Positions 35,301 through 47,530 of a DNA stretch of 64,000 nt are shown here, piece by piece. Source of the DNA: Thamnaconus septentrionalis. Taxonomy: Eukaryota > Chordata > Actinopteri > Tetraodontiformes > Monacanthidae. A program made the position numbers and the translations under genes. The notes below the pieces were generated by a model, which was given only the letters and a program-made list of their open reading frames with translations, did no database searches and was not told the DNA's origin. The stretch is taken from NCBI GenBank assembly GCA_009823395.1, contig CM020508.1:9241515-9305514 (forward strand), in the 5' to 3' direction. Position 1 is the first letter of the stretch, and every line of letters starts with the position of its first letter.

Positions 35301-36635
35301 CTGCAATGAACTGCCGACTTGTCCAGGGTGTCACCCTGCCTTCGCCCTATGACAGCTGGGATAGGCACCAGCAAGACCCCCTTGACCCTGAAGAAGCGGG
35401 TATTGAAGATGGATGGATGTGTGTAATGTGACATCTGGGAGGCTCCAGTGTTTTGTCAGCACCGAGCAACGTTGTAACTGTCTTAAATATTTTGTCTCTT
35501 GGAGAACTGAAGTGTTTTGGAGGGTAGTTAATCATGTTGGTGTGTAATCCTGGATGAAAAGTAAAGATAAGAAAGAAAGTCAGTGTAATCTTTTTATAAA
35601 CTAGGGTCATCCTCTTATACACAAACCTGTCTTAGTCCCCCTGAATCTTCTTCGGAGAAAAAAAAAGTTGTTGAATTAAAAGGCACGTCACTGAGAAGAC
35701 TAGGAGCAATGTGTTCTAGATAAAGAATGCATCATGAGTTTCAGTGTTTTTCACGTGTCCTCCTCCGTGCCTCCAAAATAGTCTGAGGGTTTTTGTTTTG
35801 TTTTTTTTTTTAAATCTGGGAAATGTTCTGGGAAAAAGCTGTTTCAAAACCGTCATTACTGGATCAGAGTGTCCAAACCAATGTCTTAAAATTTCCAGTT
35901 GCTGATGCTTCATCTGCAAAACGCTGCGACAGAGAGTTTTTGGAGCAAATTGCCAGAAAAAAAAATGAGGAACCGTTTTCTGCGTTTCTCACCATCTCAA
36001 GGACGCCATTCCCTGCACTCCTGTCTGGAGGGGCTATATTTGCTCTTATTTTGGGACGAAGCCACATCATTCAAGAGAGCCACGTTTGTGTCTGCATGAT
36101 TTGTGTACCGTCTTGTTTATTCACTCTTGTTTCTATTGGTTTTGCATGGGATGTGTGTTTTTCGCACATGCCCGCAGGCGCGCTAGCACGCTATAAATAA
36201 TGTTTTTTTACGCTGTTTATTTTTGCAATTCCTCGCTGTGCATTTCTACCCTGGCATTAAATCATTGAATGTGCCTTTTTTTTTTCCTACTCTGTCCTCC
36301 CTGGCCATTTGCATCACTGTGATTTTTAGAGCTTGAGGTCCAGAGGGAGAGAAGGAGAAACAATTTAGCTATCTTTGGAGAAACATTTTCGCTTCCTGAC
36401 TTTGAAAATGATGTAATGTCTGAAAACCAGCAGAGAGCGAGACAAATAGCGCATGTTTTTCCAAAACTTTTTTTTTCCCCACCTCAAAACATTACCTTCC
36501 ATTAACCTGAATCAATCTGGACCAGGCCTGTATTCCCGGCATCATATATCAATGACAACAATCAATGTGTTGATGTAATTCCTCCAAAAAGCTCAATTTC
36601 TCCTTATAAGGTCAGCTTTCTAAATCATCTCATAC

Positions 36636-36733
<98 letters not shown>

Positions 36734-39700
36734 TTTCCTCCGCAGCGGCACTTCCCTCCATCATAACAAACATTGTATTCAAGCCGTATCAAAGAGGTAT
36801 TTACTGCAACGATGAGAGCATCATGTACCCCCTCAAACCCGACACCATCACCCTGGGCATGCTGGTGGCCATCACCATCTGCTGCACCGTCATCATCGTA
36901 AGTTACCATGGACTTTCCCTCTTTTGCTTGCTTGTTGCTGATTTATTGGAGACGACTCCAGGAAGGCTAAAATCCTGGAAATTATACAGAGCGTTACTCA
37001 TTTGACAGTATCCTGTGCTGCGTGCGCCTTTTTATTAATGGGTCTAGGTGGGCAGGCGGCGTCAGGAGAAAAATAATTTTATTCCAACAATAACATTTTG
37101 TTCAAAGTGGCCATGCCATAAAATATCCGTGGACTGTTTCGTCTCTCCGTTCAGATCTCCTCCGGAGAGGCTTATCTGGTCTACAGCAAGAAGATCTACT
37201 CCAATTCGGACTTCAACCAATACGTAGCCGTGCTCTACAAGGTGGTGGGCACCTTCCTGTTTGGGGCGGCTGTCAGCCAATCACTGACCGACCTGGCCAA
37301 GTACACCATCGGCCGCCCCAGACCCAATTTCTTGGCGGTGTGTGCTCCCAAGGTCTGCGTGGGTTACGTGAAGTTGATCAACTGCACTGGCAGCCTTCAG
37401 AACGTCACAGAGTCCAGGTAGGAAGACATTCCAGTGTTCTGACTGACATGATGCTGAACTGCCCATGATAATCTAACCTGGCAACAGATGGAAAGTCACA
37501 TAAATCCTGAAAATTGTTTCTCTTTCTGGAGGGAAAACTCGAGGTGATTAAACAATTTTTATTTTTGTTACGCTCGGGAGATCAATCAGTTTTTTATCAA
37601 CCATCAAGCCAGACAGCAACTGCCCAAATGGGGCAAGCAGTGCAGTTAGCCACGTCTAGCTGGAGTACATTGTTGTGTTCCCTCCTGCCAAAACCCTCTC
37701 AAGGGGAAGGTTGGAATATCTTTTCCACTGAAAAACGTCTTCACCGCCAATCTTTGGTCTTTCAATTTTAGAATGCCATCTAGTTTTGATAGAACTTCTG
37801 CCAACGGAGCATCAACGCTATTGTTTTTTTAGTAATAGCAAGGCTTGCAGTCACTTCCTGTTTGGTCTTTGCCTGATTTTTTATGAGCAGCTTACAGCAG
37901 CTGCTTCCTGGTTTTGTCACAGCTAAAAGGAAGCTGCCAGAAAAGGCTTTCTTTAAACTTCATTATTATATTGTTTGTTTTATTGATTCTTTTATTTTCT
38001 TCATCAGATTGTCCTTCTACTCTGGTCACGCCTCCTTTGGAATGTACTGCATGCTCTTCCTCGCAGTAAGTAATTTAACTTACTTTAACACTAAAACATA
38101 AAAACACGCATGCAAAAATTGCCACTTCTTGTGATCTTCGCAGATGTCTGAGAATGTTTGCAGGCACTTCATGAAAAAAAAAATCCAGTGGTTTGAATCA
38201 GGGATAACATTACGCAGACACGAACAGGCAATTGTTGTACAGGAAATGAAAACAGCTCATACAAACAAATTGCGGTAGTGGACATAAAAGGAGAAAGCTG
38301 GAGTCGGAGGGAGGATGAGTGTGCACACCGAGTGAAGTGATCTCCGGCGCCGCCGCAGCTTTTTTTTTTTATTCTCCCACAGCAGTGACGAGAGCATGCG
38401 CTGCGTTCCGTCCTCCACTTCTCTTCAGTTCATTAGCCTGGCCTCAGCTCGCGCTGCCGAAAGCCAGGCAAGAAGCCTTCCAGGGGCCCAGCCGAGGCCA
38501 GCGCTGTTCGCATCAAGGACGGGGCACTGAGCAGCATACGCTCGCTTCCTGTCCCGGACAATGTTTCGGCTCCGCGCTGCTCGCTTGCCAGGAAAACAAA
38601 TGAAGCCTCTTTACAAGCCAGGCTGTGCATCGGATCGGGGTCCCGCAGCGCCCTGCCAATATTTGCACCGTGAGCAGCAGCCCAGCAGAAGCCCAGAGAA
38701 ATTCGGCACCACTGCCAAGTGTGTAATTTCCTTTGGCATCTTTTGATTTCCATTTTTTATTTTTTTTTCTAAAGAAAAAAAAAGGGTTTCAGCATATGCA
38801 GTCGACATAATTCATACTCAACACCTCTTTTTTCACTGTGCCAAGTGTAGAGGTGTCGAGTTAGCCACTGCTTCTGCATCGGAGAAATCCAAACTAAAAT
38901 CCTGCCCCGTTGGGCTTTTTCTCAGTCTTGGTGCCAAATAACCTGAAGATAAGTGGAACGGACTGTGTGTTTAAGCAAATGCACAGATGGCTGCCCACCC
39001 CCCTCATGGGTTCTGTCAGCGTTGCACAGTGTGTAAGACAACACTGTGTCTGTGCAAAGTCTTCTTCTATCTTTTTGTCAATGAAAATCAGTTTTAAAGT
39101 TTGGCCTAAATCCAATTCTGACCGCTCTCCCGTTCTCTCTCTTTTCCATCTTTCCATCCAACCCGTCATCATCTCCTTCCCTCCCTCCCTCCCTCTTTCC
39201 CCCTTCCCAACTCCGTCTCCCCTCTCCAGCTTTACGTGCAGGCCAGACTGGTTGCTAAGTGGGCCAGGCTTCTGCGGCCCACCATCCAGTTCTTCCTGGT
39301 GGCCTTCGCGGTGTACGTGGGCTACACCCGCGTCTCTGATTACAAGCACCACTGGAGCGACGTGCTGGTGGGTCTGCTGCAGGGAGCGCTGGTCGCCGTG
39401 CTCAACGTGAGTCTCCCGGACGACGTCTTTCAAGGGTTTTACAAGACATTTCCGTGGTTTCAGCTTGAGGGCTGCGGATATCTAGGCCAGTGCCTCCTGG
39501 AAGCTGGTTTCTGGAAATAGTGGGTTGTGTCGAGGTTAAACGGAACATTTAACTCACAACATCTGATCATGACTTCAGCCATTAAAGTTTCTATGTTTTG
39601 CTGATTGCTTAGTTCAATTAATTACTCCATAATCAATCTACACAGGTATTCTCTGCATCTGCTGCAGCAAGAAACCACAGTGCATCTTTCAGTAATTTCA

Positions 39701-40552
39701 AGCTGGAGAGAATATTATTGTTAGAAAACTTCAGCCAAGTAAATCTTGTATCAGATGTAGCCTTTAAACTGTTGCTCCTCCAGCCTCTGGCAGCGGGAGA
39801 GTCTGGGGGACCGTCGAAATCCTGAGAAATGTTATTTAACCTAAATCTCTGCATCGCTGACGAACAGCGCAGACACTGCGTCGCTTGTATTTCAGCCTCC
39901 GTCGGGCTCGCGGCTGCGGAAGTGTGACGCGACGCAGACCCGCACGCACACACTTCCACTGGCATGCTCTCAGGCAATAAGCGTCACTGCGTCACATCAT
40001 CCAGCTGGCCTTCTTTATTGTTTGGCCTCTCTTCCTCTGCAAGTGACGAGGCCACTGTCAACACTACTGCGTGGAAAGTGTGTGTGTGTGTGTGTGCATT
40101 CGTGCATGAGTAATTGTGAGGTGGGACTGCGCCCTTGGCCTTTGCACTGCTGCGTGCAATTACAGGCCCTCCTGGGCACAGTGTTTTATGACCTGCTGGG
40201 GTTTTCACCTGCGCCCTGTGTGTTCCTCCCTCAGATGTGTTGCAAGTGTCATTCAACAGCTGCGCCCGCTCCAACATACGTAATCTCACTTTTCCAGCCC
40301 GGGCCCCCCTTTTTTTTTTTGTCCTCTTCCTTCGCTTTCATGTCCGCACTCCGACTTTCACGCGGCTAATTCCTTCCTCCTCCTCCGCAGGTGCACCTCG
40401 TGTCGGACTTCTTCAAGAAACGTCCGGCGCGTTCCATCAAGCCATCGGACGAAGCCGACAGCGAGGAGCCCGAGAGGAAGCCCAGCCTGCAGATCGCCGA
40501 CTCGGAGCACGGCAACCATTACAACTATCACCACGGCCCAGGCCCGGTGTGA
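26241..40552 (+). CDS. plpp2: PLPP2: phospholipid phosphatase 2 (LPP2)
   Basis: Gene span; six coding exons join in frame to 290 codons (human 288). The enzyme is a six-pass plasma-membrane or endosomal phosphatase that removes phosphate from phosphatidate, lysophosphatidate, ceramide-1-phosphate and sphingosine-1-phosphate. All three lipid-phosphatase motifs are present: C1 KYTIGRPRP at residues 120-128, C2 YSGHAS around His166, and C3 [12 protein letters not shown] at 211-222, with His218 and Asp222. Hydrophobic segments flank them. Two N-glycosylation sequons, NCT at 147 and NVT at 154, fall in the luminal loop between C1 and C2. GEAYLVY and LYVQARL are PLPP signatures, and the C-terminal [20 protein letters not shown] resembles the human PLPP2 tail. 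The linkage to mier2 also fits PLPP2. The fish copy could be one of two duplicates (a or b); this cannot be told here. Confidence 0.96.
27590..27800. repeat. dispersed repeat, fish type
   Basis: 'ggagattcgaaccaacaaac' and 'caacctccaggccgccactg' resemble a common fish repeat whose 3' end carries a tRNA-like 'attcgaacc' phrase. Limits approximate. Confidence 0.45.
28940..29070. repeat. (TATG/TATA)n low-complexity tract
   Basis: Interrupted TA and TATATG units within plpp2 intron 1. Confidence 0.85.
30911..30935. repeat. poly(T) tract
   Basis: About 25 T residues in plpp2 intron 1. Confidence 0.95.
31072..31533. mobile_element. complete hAT MITE with 8-bp target duplication
   Basis: The element proper is 31080-31525 (446 bp). 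It starts TAGGGATGTCAACGATTAAT and ends ATTTGCGTCCCTA, giving terminal inverted repeats TAGGGAYG.CAA. GTTTTAAC flanks it on both sides, at 31072-31079 and 31526-31533, an 8-bp target duplication as made by hAT transposases. Subterminal regions are full of ATTAAT/CGAT repeats. There is no transposase frame, so it is non-autonomous. Confidence 0.88.
33361..33500. promoter_or_regulatory. candidate conserved non-coding element
   Basis: An octamer ATGCAAAT at 33407-33414 (POU/OCT site) is followed by homeodomain-type TAAT cores in 'gctaatttatttcattag' near 33451-33468, set in mixed, non-repetitive sequence. This clustering resembles developmental enhancers. Conservation is unproven without alignment. 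Confidence 0.3.
35025..35420 (-). repeat. teleost dispersed repeats, reverse orientation
   Basis: From 35142 the sequence is the reverse complement of the family at 7440 ('gtgggttcaattccaggcc', 'gtccagggtgtcaccctgcc', 'gacagctgggataggcacca', ending 'gaagatggatggatg'). Just left, 35025-35135 resembles another LINE 3' end ('ctccctacgggacaaataaa'). Confidence 0.75.
36639..36730 (+). repeat. (TG)46 tract abutting plpp2 exon 2
   Basis: About 92 bp of uninterrupted TG ends 15 bp before exon 2, with only TTGTTTCCTCCGCAG in between. It therefore occupies the place of the usual polypyrimidine tract and branch-point region. Confidence 0.97.
36746..36897 (+). CDS. plpp2: plpp2 coding exon 2
   Basis: Acceptor TTTCCTCCGCAG, donor GTAAGT, phase 1 in and 0 out. 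It encodes [20 protein letters not shown] and [20 protein letters not shown]: the first loop and membrane helix 2. [10 protein letters not shown] matches the family pattern RGFYCxDxSI. Confidence 0.96.
37155..37417 (+). CDS. plpp2: plpp2 coding exon 3 (C1 motif)
   Basis: Acceptor CCGTTCAG, donor GTAGGA, phase 0 in and 2 out. It encodes [20 protein letters not shown], helix 3 ([17 protein letters not shown]), then the C1 motif [10 protein letters not shown] and the glycosylated loop. Confidence 0.97.
37418..38007 (+). other. plpp2 intron 3
   Basis: About 590 bp with no recognisable repeat or extra exon. Confidence 0.9.
38008..38065 (+). CDS. plpp2: plpp2 coding exon 4 (C2 motif)
   Basis: Acceptor TTCATCAG, donor GTAAGT, phase 2 in and 0 out. 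It encodes [20 protein letters not shown], with the C2 Ser-Gly-His whose His assists catalysis. Confidence 0.96.
38066..39229 (+). other. plpp2 intron 4
   Basis: About 1.2 kb. Nothing recognised apart from a CT-rich tract (CCCT units) before the acceptor. Confidence 0.9.
39230..39406 (+). CDS. plpp2: plpp2 coding exon 5 (C3 motif)
   Basis: Acceptor CCCTCTCCAG, donor GTGAGT, 59 codons in phase 0. It encodes [20 protein letters not shown], helix 5, the C3 motif [12 protein letters not shown] with the nucleophilic His, and helix 6 ([15 protein letters not shown]). Confidence 0.97.
39407..40390 (+). other. plpp2 intron 5
   Basis: About 1.0 kb. It contains a short TG run near 40080; no other element recognised. 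Confidence 0.9.
40391..40552 (+). CDS. plpp2: plpp2 terminal coding exon 6
   Basis: Acceptor CTCCTCCGCAG, 53 codons, stop TGA at 40550-40552. It encodes [20 protein letters not shown], then [20 protein letters not shown] and a His/Gly/Pro end: the cytosolic C-terminal tail. Confidence 0.95.
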   Translation: MHLVSDFFKKRPARSIKPSDEADSEEPERKPSLQIADSEHGNHYNYHHGPGPV

Positions 40553-42885
40553 TAGCAGGCGACGCGAGGCTGCACACCCCTTCGACCAGCTGCCTTGATT
40601 GCGCTGTCAACAGTTGCGATAAGCTGAACTCTGCAGCCATCAAAATGTCTGGTCTGTATCCCGCAGCCTCCAGCTTCCTATCTTTGCGTCAACCACTTAC
40701 CCGCCCCGACACCCCCACCCCCTACGCCCACACCTGCCCACCACTGGAGTGACTGAGGGTGCTGCAAACCCCCACACCTATCAGTGCCTTAACCCTGTCT
40801 TAAAAAAAAAACACCATGATTACCTTTTCTCCTGTACGAGAGAGAGGAGCTTATTGTTTTTTTATGCATCATTGTCGATGTTGAAGGTATGAACTCGATG
40901 CTGCTTTAGGCAAAAGACTCTCTGCATTAGAAGCTACAGTTACGGCTGTGATGTCGAAACAGGCTTGTGTTGGGAATGCGCTGGCTAAACAGGCAGCAGA
41001 GCTAGAGGGATACGAGCATCCTAATTACTGGCGTGAGTCCTATATTTTGTTGTTTTCTTTAGATGCATGAAATGAAGTGATTAAAGTGCCGAAGAAATGT
41101 GCGAAACGCATTTGGAATTCGTAATCGTGTTGGTAAATTGGCTAATGAAGCTTTCTGTTTTCTGTTTTTTATTTTTGTTTGTTTTTTTATGACGCTCAAA
41201 GTCTTTTCTTGTGTGAGTTTAATTAGATAATTCCGGGGGTGATTTTTTGTGAAAGAAACGTGTGACTAAAGGGAGAGAGGGACAGGGATGCCAGTAGGTG
41301 TTGAGTTGATTACCTTTTCACTTCCCTGCACCTTAAGTGTGAAAGCAGATTGGTGTTTTTTAATGACTCAAAATGACTGAATTCTAAGCAGTTCCTGAGC
41401 AGATGAGACATTTTTTTCACCCCAGTCTGTCATGTGATGAAAAAAGCTTCCAACTGCCGCACAAACAAGTTTAACTTTTCAACCAATAGCATGTTTTTGT
41501 TGGTTTTTTTTGTTTGTTTTTGGTGACTCCACCAGCTTGTGGCTCACACTGCTTTGACTCACTCTGATTCACTGCTCACTTCACATTTTCACCTCCCTTA
41601 CTGGTGCGTCACTCTCCCAGTGTGTCCACTCAAGACTCCAGTCCAGGCACCAGTGCCAGTTACTCAGACGCTGAATTCATTCATCAAACGATCATCAAAT
41701 TTGCTTTTATGAAATGTCTCAAATTTAAATGTGGAGTTTGAAATTGATAAATGTTTTGCCAATTTGTTAAACGGACTGCACAGGTGCACACCATCGTTGC
41801 AGACAACCAAATCTGTTCCACCACTACCATAGTGCTGACCGAATATTACAAATTTGGCTTCTGCCTTTATTTCTGCTTTCTGTTGGGTTTTTTTTTTTAA
41901 CATAGTTATAATAATAAATAATCATAGAAGGATGAGGAAGCCATTTTGAAAATGGTTTTTAATTTATTTAAAATACATTTAGAACTGTGACTGGTCTAAA
42001 AAAAAAATCCCCAGTGCTCTTACGTTTTTTTTGTGCAATACCATCTGCTCGCCACTATATTCCAAGGATTTTGTGTATTTACGAACGCTATATTAGACAT
42101 ATTGCATGTTGCGTGAAGGATGTACTGTACATACGTGTGTGTGTGTCTGTGTTTGCGTGCGCGTGTGTGTGTGTGTGTTAACGTACGCCGTGCTTCTCAG
42201 CTTGTGATTGTCAGAGCTGCCACACAAGCGGATCCAGTTCCAGGTCCAAACATAAGCCAGGTGCAGCGGGGGAGAGGTGTGGGTCTTTAAGAGAGGCTGC
42301 CATGATGATGTAGGACCACTCGACCCAACGGTGTCTTTGAAGCGGGAAACAACTGCTCCATTCCCGCTTCAGAAACTCCTTCGCGTTCCTTTTTACCTTC
42401 GCGCGCTGAAGGATGGATCCCGTCAGTGATGGAGCTCCTCTGTGCAGTCGGCACAGAGACCCCTCGACCGCTGACAACACATCGGACAGACCATAAATTC
42501 TCCAAATGGGGAGACAGAGAATCTCCCGAATGTGAAGCCCCACCACTGGGAAAAGTAGGTCCCATCCGTGACCGCGGTCTGGGGGGTATCCCATAGTGCA
42601 CCTCTGTCCCTGGGGGTCTCCTGCACTTTATGAACACAGTTGTGCTGCAGCTGGAACTGGTTTTGGTCAAGTGGTGCATGAGCTCCCTCCTGATGGTCTG
42701 AATGTGCATGAGGATTTCAAAGTGTCATGGAGACCAAGGAGGTCGCCTCGACACCTGGCTCCATGTGTTATTGCGCTTTAGTGAGTTCAACTTCCTGTCA
42801 CTTGACTCATGTTTTGCTTTTTGTGTATGTTGACAATAGGCACCAAAGAAGAGAATTTGAAATAAAGATGTATTCCACACTCAGT
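40553..42885 (+). other. plpp2: plpp2 3' UTR (probable)
   Basis: No coding exon follows. The best poly(A) signal is AATAAA at 42861-42866, followed about 25 nt later by the GT-rich GTTTTGTTGTTCG, giving a UTR of about 2.3 kb. A TG microsatellite lies near 42133-42179. Reverse-strand frames at 42211-42709 show no known domain. Confidence 0.5.
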
Positions 42886-44411
42886 TTTGTTGTTCGCATC
42901 TCGTTTCATTAATGCTTTGACGAGGTCTTGTTATATACTGCTGCTGCTGCGACAATGATTTGAAGACAACGCTTTTATTTTATTTTATTTTATTTAAGAA
43001 AAAAAATTCTTACATTCTTGTGGGTGAAAGAACTTTTTAAGTTTTCATAAACAAATTCATTAATTTATTATCCATGTCCCTGACTGGACTGCAGGGGGCA
43101 GCAGCTTGTCCAAGCAGGCGTTGGGTATGAATTGTGTGATGCAAAATAGGATTTATTTTCAACACATTTGGTATCTAAGAGTTGCAGTTAACAGCTGTCC
43201 AGTCCAATAACTTTTAACAATATTTTTTCATTATTTATTTATTTTTATTCAACCCACTGCAGTCCTATACAAGGCAATGAAATGAAACCATTCCAGTGCA
43301 TGAAAGGTTTTTCCAGAACCTCAAGTGAATTGACTCATTAAAATCAGAAAGTTGAGATTTAGTGCACATTTATCATTCTTGCGCTGTTCTACACAACAGA
43401 GATGTTTGGTTATGGTTTTGGTTGAGCCGATGTCATTTCTAATTGTCGAAAGATTCAGTGGACATCCTGAATGAACTACTGTGGACGCAACTCTCTTTGC
43501 ATTAGAAAAAGAAACACTCTTGACCCAAGTGCTGAGGACTGTGTATGGGGTTAGTCGATGCTACATCCAGAACTGAGAATGGAAGACTACACCAAAATAA
43601 ACACATGTATTTATCATGGAATAAACAGTGGGCCTGCAGGGACACTTGTGGGAGTTTTGTTGGCAGCGATGAAAAAAACCACTGCAAGGGCTGCATTTAA
43701 AACAATATTACTCACTTGGACATTGTGTTAGTTCTGCAAATGCGGCGGCTGTTCTATTCTTTTCGCTGTGGTGTCAAAACAACCGGGAATGGAAGAGAAG
43801 TGTTTAATTTGTGCGACTTCTTAACCCATTAACTTGTTCTTCGCCGTGATATACAAGCTACAAGTGTACAGCTTTGTCATGATTAGAGATACAAACATTT
43901 TTTTATGCCTCGGAGCAGGCTGCACTGTCAAATGTCATCCTTGCTATAAACTGAATTTTTTTTTTAGCCACATAATACGTTCAGCTAAGGATGTAAATAT
44001 AGAGATATTTTTTACGTCTTGGAGGGAATTATTTGACAGATCCAAGTGTCTGCTTAGAATTCAGTTGTTGTTGAGGAATGATTTATCTTGTCTTGGCAAG
44101 TTTTAAAGTGAAATTTAACGTAAACTTCACAGGATAAGAAATGTTCAGAATTTCCTTTTTTCGCATGCTGTTCTTTCACAAAGTGTGTCTAGAGAGTTTG
44201 CTTTTTGTGATGTCACAAAGGGCACTGCTACCTCCAAGACTTCCAGTCAGGTGTTCCTCCTGCCGAGACTTCCTTGTTTTTGTCTTCTTCTAAATGTGTT
44301 GCGTCAAACAAAGCATCAGCTTTTTGTTGGGAGACTGTCAACAGAGGGCTAAATATGCTTGTCTTTTGTGATTTGTAGAGCTTTTGGATTCACAATTGAG
44401 TAAAGCCATCC

Positions 44412-44714
44412 CACTAGAGCAGGGGTCACCAACGTGGTCCCCATACGCACCAGGTAGCCCCCGATGACCACATGAGTAGCCTGCAGGCCTGTTCGAAAAA
44501 TTGTACAGCTCGTTGAGCTGCGTCTGAAAATCAATTTTATCCAACCTAGTTAAGTCATTGTTGATAATTATTGAGAAGTCGTTAATAATAATGATATATA
44601 ACTCAGAGAGTTTGTTATTTCAGGAGAGTCTAGCAAACTGGTAGCCCTTCATATGACTCAGGACCCATGAAGTAGCTCTGAGTTCCAAAAAGGTTTGTGA
44701 CTCCTGCACTAGAG
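44412..44714. mobile_element. complete hAT MITE with 8-bp target duplication
   Basis: The element proper is 44420-44706 (287 bp), starting CAGGGGTCACCAACG and ending GGTTTGTGACTCCTG. The termini are imperfect inverted repeats (CAGGGGTCAC against CAGGAGTCAC). CACTAGAG flanks both sides, at 44412-44419 and 44707-44714. The phrase 'atgaagtagctctgagttcc' belongs to a very widespread vertebrate hAT family. No transposase is encoded. Confidence 0.92.
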
Positions 44715-47283
44715 TCTGTAAAAAAAAACAATCTGAGGCGAGTTTAATACAGCACATTTTAAGCAATTTAAAGACTATTTCTTAGAACCCTTTAGTATCG
44801 TGAGGCTTTTTGTTTCACACGGGTGGAGTTCTGTCAGTGACTGAAGCCCTGGTGAGAAGTAGCCGGAATTTATTGGTTTGAGGGAGAGAGAAAAAAACCA
44901 AGCCTCAGCACTGGAAGCAGTGAGGCTTTACAGAAAAGCTTTGGCGCTGGTATTTTGATGCTGTGGTAGACAATGTGTCCGGCCAACTGTTGCTTTGGAC
45001 GGCGCTCCTGTGGGCGGCGGCCGTGTGGTTTCCAGTCGGAATTTCAGGAGCAGAGAGAAGACTGAGAAAGGGACGCTGGACTGCCGTGCCTCAAAATATT
45101 CCGGGGCCCTGTTGTCTTATTTAACTGTCCTAAAATGTAAATAGGTATTTTCTCTTTGGTGGCGTCTGCGTTCCTGTTGACTTGTTGTCTGTTGAAGTTT
45201 ACATAAGATTGGAGACGGTGATGCACTACAACCTTTGGTGAATCTAGCGTCATTATATGTTGGAAACATGCTGTGTTCAGCACCTGAAGGTTTGGGACTA
45301 GAGGTGGGGCCCTTCTGTCCAAAAACCGTAACCTGCTAATGGTGTCAAGCATTATTGAATTATCTAATTCTGTATTTTTCTAACAGGAGATTAGAAGTTT
45401 TTGGTTTTTTTGGATGATTATTGCCTAAGCTGCCTTGTTGAAGTCAGAGATTAAAAATAATGTGAAGATGGGTTTTATGTGGGACCTTTAGGACACAGAG
45501 CAACAAGTGCTTAGCATTTTGACTTTTTGGAGGGATAATCATCATTATTATATTTTTCTGAAACAGTTCAGAGGGCAACAGCGAGCACTTTCTCATGCTC
45601 GAGGTCAGTGAAGATGTTTTTAGCTCTGGCGTCATGTTCTAGCAATTACAATGCCTCCAGAAATGAGCAGCTCGTCTGTGTTGTTTTTCTCTTCCTATCA
45701 TAGACCGTAGCTGGTGTTCCTTCAGTGCCAAAGATATTTGGTTTGCACGTTAATTAAGCCGTTTTTACATTCCATGCACATAGAATATTATTAATCCAGC
45801 TGGTCTTGCGGCCTTGTGTAAATTAGAAAAAGAAAAGAAACATAGATGTGTTGCTGTGTAATAAAGCCCAAAAGATTCAAATCTTGTGGATTGTCTGTTC
45901 CAGTTCTCACGTATTGAGAGAAAGAGAATAATGACGTGATTTCTTTTTTAATAGGTTAGTGGCATTGACCTGGAATACAGTTCATACTTTGCATTTAAAT
46001 TTGTCAATTGACATCAACCACTAACTGAAAGACACAAAATGAGTGGTGATGCAGTATCATTAATTATATCTCCATGTTTCTCTTATTTTTTCTCACAATG
46101 CCGTCTTTTAAGGACAGAACAGCCTTTCTATAGAGAGCAGTGATTCCTCTGCGACAAATCTGCCACACATCTGCAGGTGCTGGAGAGATTCCATGCCAGT
46201 GCGCACGGCCGTGGCCAAAAGGTGTCTCCCATCCGTTCGTCTGACAAGAGTCGGTGGGTCAGGAAGCGTGTACGATCCTAGATTATTCTTTGGGAAAATG
46301 TTACTATCACAAAGCAAGTGTTGTTCATCAGCACGTCCATGCTAATACAATAACCTTAATTTTCAAAATCTGTCATGCAGTAAGGGTAGTAAAGGAATAG
46401 GAAGTAGAGCAGTGTTAGTGTGGCAAGAGCAGCTTCTCTGTATTTCAGCCCGAGTATTATTTATTTTATTTTTTTTACTTTTCTTAAAGTAACTTTGAGT
46501 GAAGCCAGAAAGATTCGAAGAGAGAAAGAAGAAGGCTAGCTGGCTGCTCACCCTCATTCCAGTAGCGCCGATGACCCGAGGAGAGATGTCTTTAAGATTA
46601 CAGCCTCATACTTCTGACCTCACTCGTTCCTGCCCCTTCTACCCTCCAAGTCATGCGGGGCTTCATGGATTTATGGTGGAGGGGAGCTGCAGTGACACAC
46701 TGAATGAGGTAAACAAACTTGAGGTTTACATCGTTACTAAAACAACCCCAGGGAAACAGCCCAGGGTCCTGTTGCAGGCTGGAGTGATGTCATTCTGAGG
46801 GGAACAGAACCGTGAAGGGGAGGCCACATGGATGAATACAGCTGCAGTTATCAATGCACAGCGGCGATAATGTGGAAAGGTGAAGTTTTGTTTCTGAAGC
46901 TTGTTTACACGTGGAAAATGATGTACAGAAACGCACTGTGAATCACTCTGGCATGGAACGCCACTCTGTTCAGTCACACAATGGCAATGTTTGTCCCTAA
47001 CACAGAGTTTTTAAGCTTTTTAATTGGGACATTTAATGATGATGACGTTTGCGTTTGTGTGTGTGCCCGCTATATATGATATACATTTTGTACAATTATG
47101 AGCAGCTCAAAATGAGAAACTATAAATAAAAATATAGTATTCATAACTTTAAATATACAAAACCCATTATAAATAGGTGAAATATAATTTGGTTTAATTT
47201 ATAATTACCTTTATTTTCTAGAACAAATGCAAGTTTCCCTAAACAGTGTCAGTGCTATGAGTTTTAAAAGAGTTTCCTATTAA

Positions 47284-47530
47284 TCTTAATTAAAGGTCCC
47301 ATTGTGCAAAATTCCCTATACTTACATCTTCAATCTGTCAATAAGCATCGACCCTGGCAGCCAACTCTGCAGAAAACAGAAAAGTCAATCCGTAACTTCC
47401 TTTGCTTGCAAGTTTTATAAAGTGTGTACCAAAAACAGAGATCAGCCCATTGTGATACCACACATGTCACTAGTACGTCAGTTTTGGCAGAAATCTATAT
47501 TCGGCTTTAAAGTGGGGTGTAAACAGAGAG
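47284..47530. repeat. possible MITE-like repeat
   Basis: It begins 'aattaaaggtcccattgtgc', a start seen in a common fish repeat, and continues as non-coding sequence. Limits uncertain. Confidence 0.35.

Larger units (their letters stand above)
26302..36745 (+). other. plpp2 intron 1 (10.4 kb)
   Basis: It holds dispersed repeats near 27.6 and 35.1 kb, TATG microsatellites, one complete hAT MITE, an exon-like block at 27970-28042 that does not fit the gene, and a candidate conserved block around 33.4 kb. No exon of another gene is supported. Confidence 0.8.

Noticed and set aside
39407..39520. Read-through extension of plpp2 exon 5
   Set aside because: The frame stays open for 37 codons past the donor, but the GTGAGT donor is strong and exon 6 gives the expected PLPP tail.
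42211..42709. overlapping 127- and 140-codon frames, - strand
   Set aside because: They overlap in two frames, lie in the probable plpp2 3' UTR and show no family resemblance.
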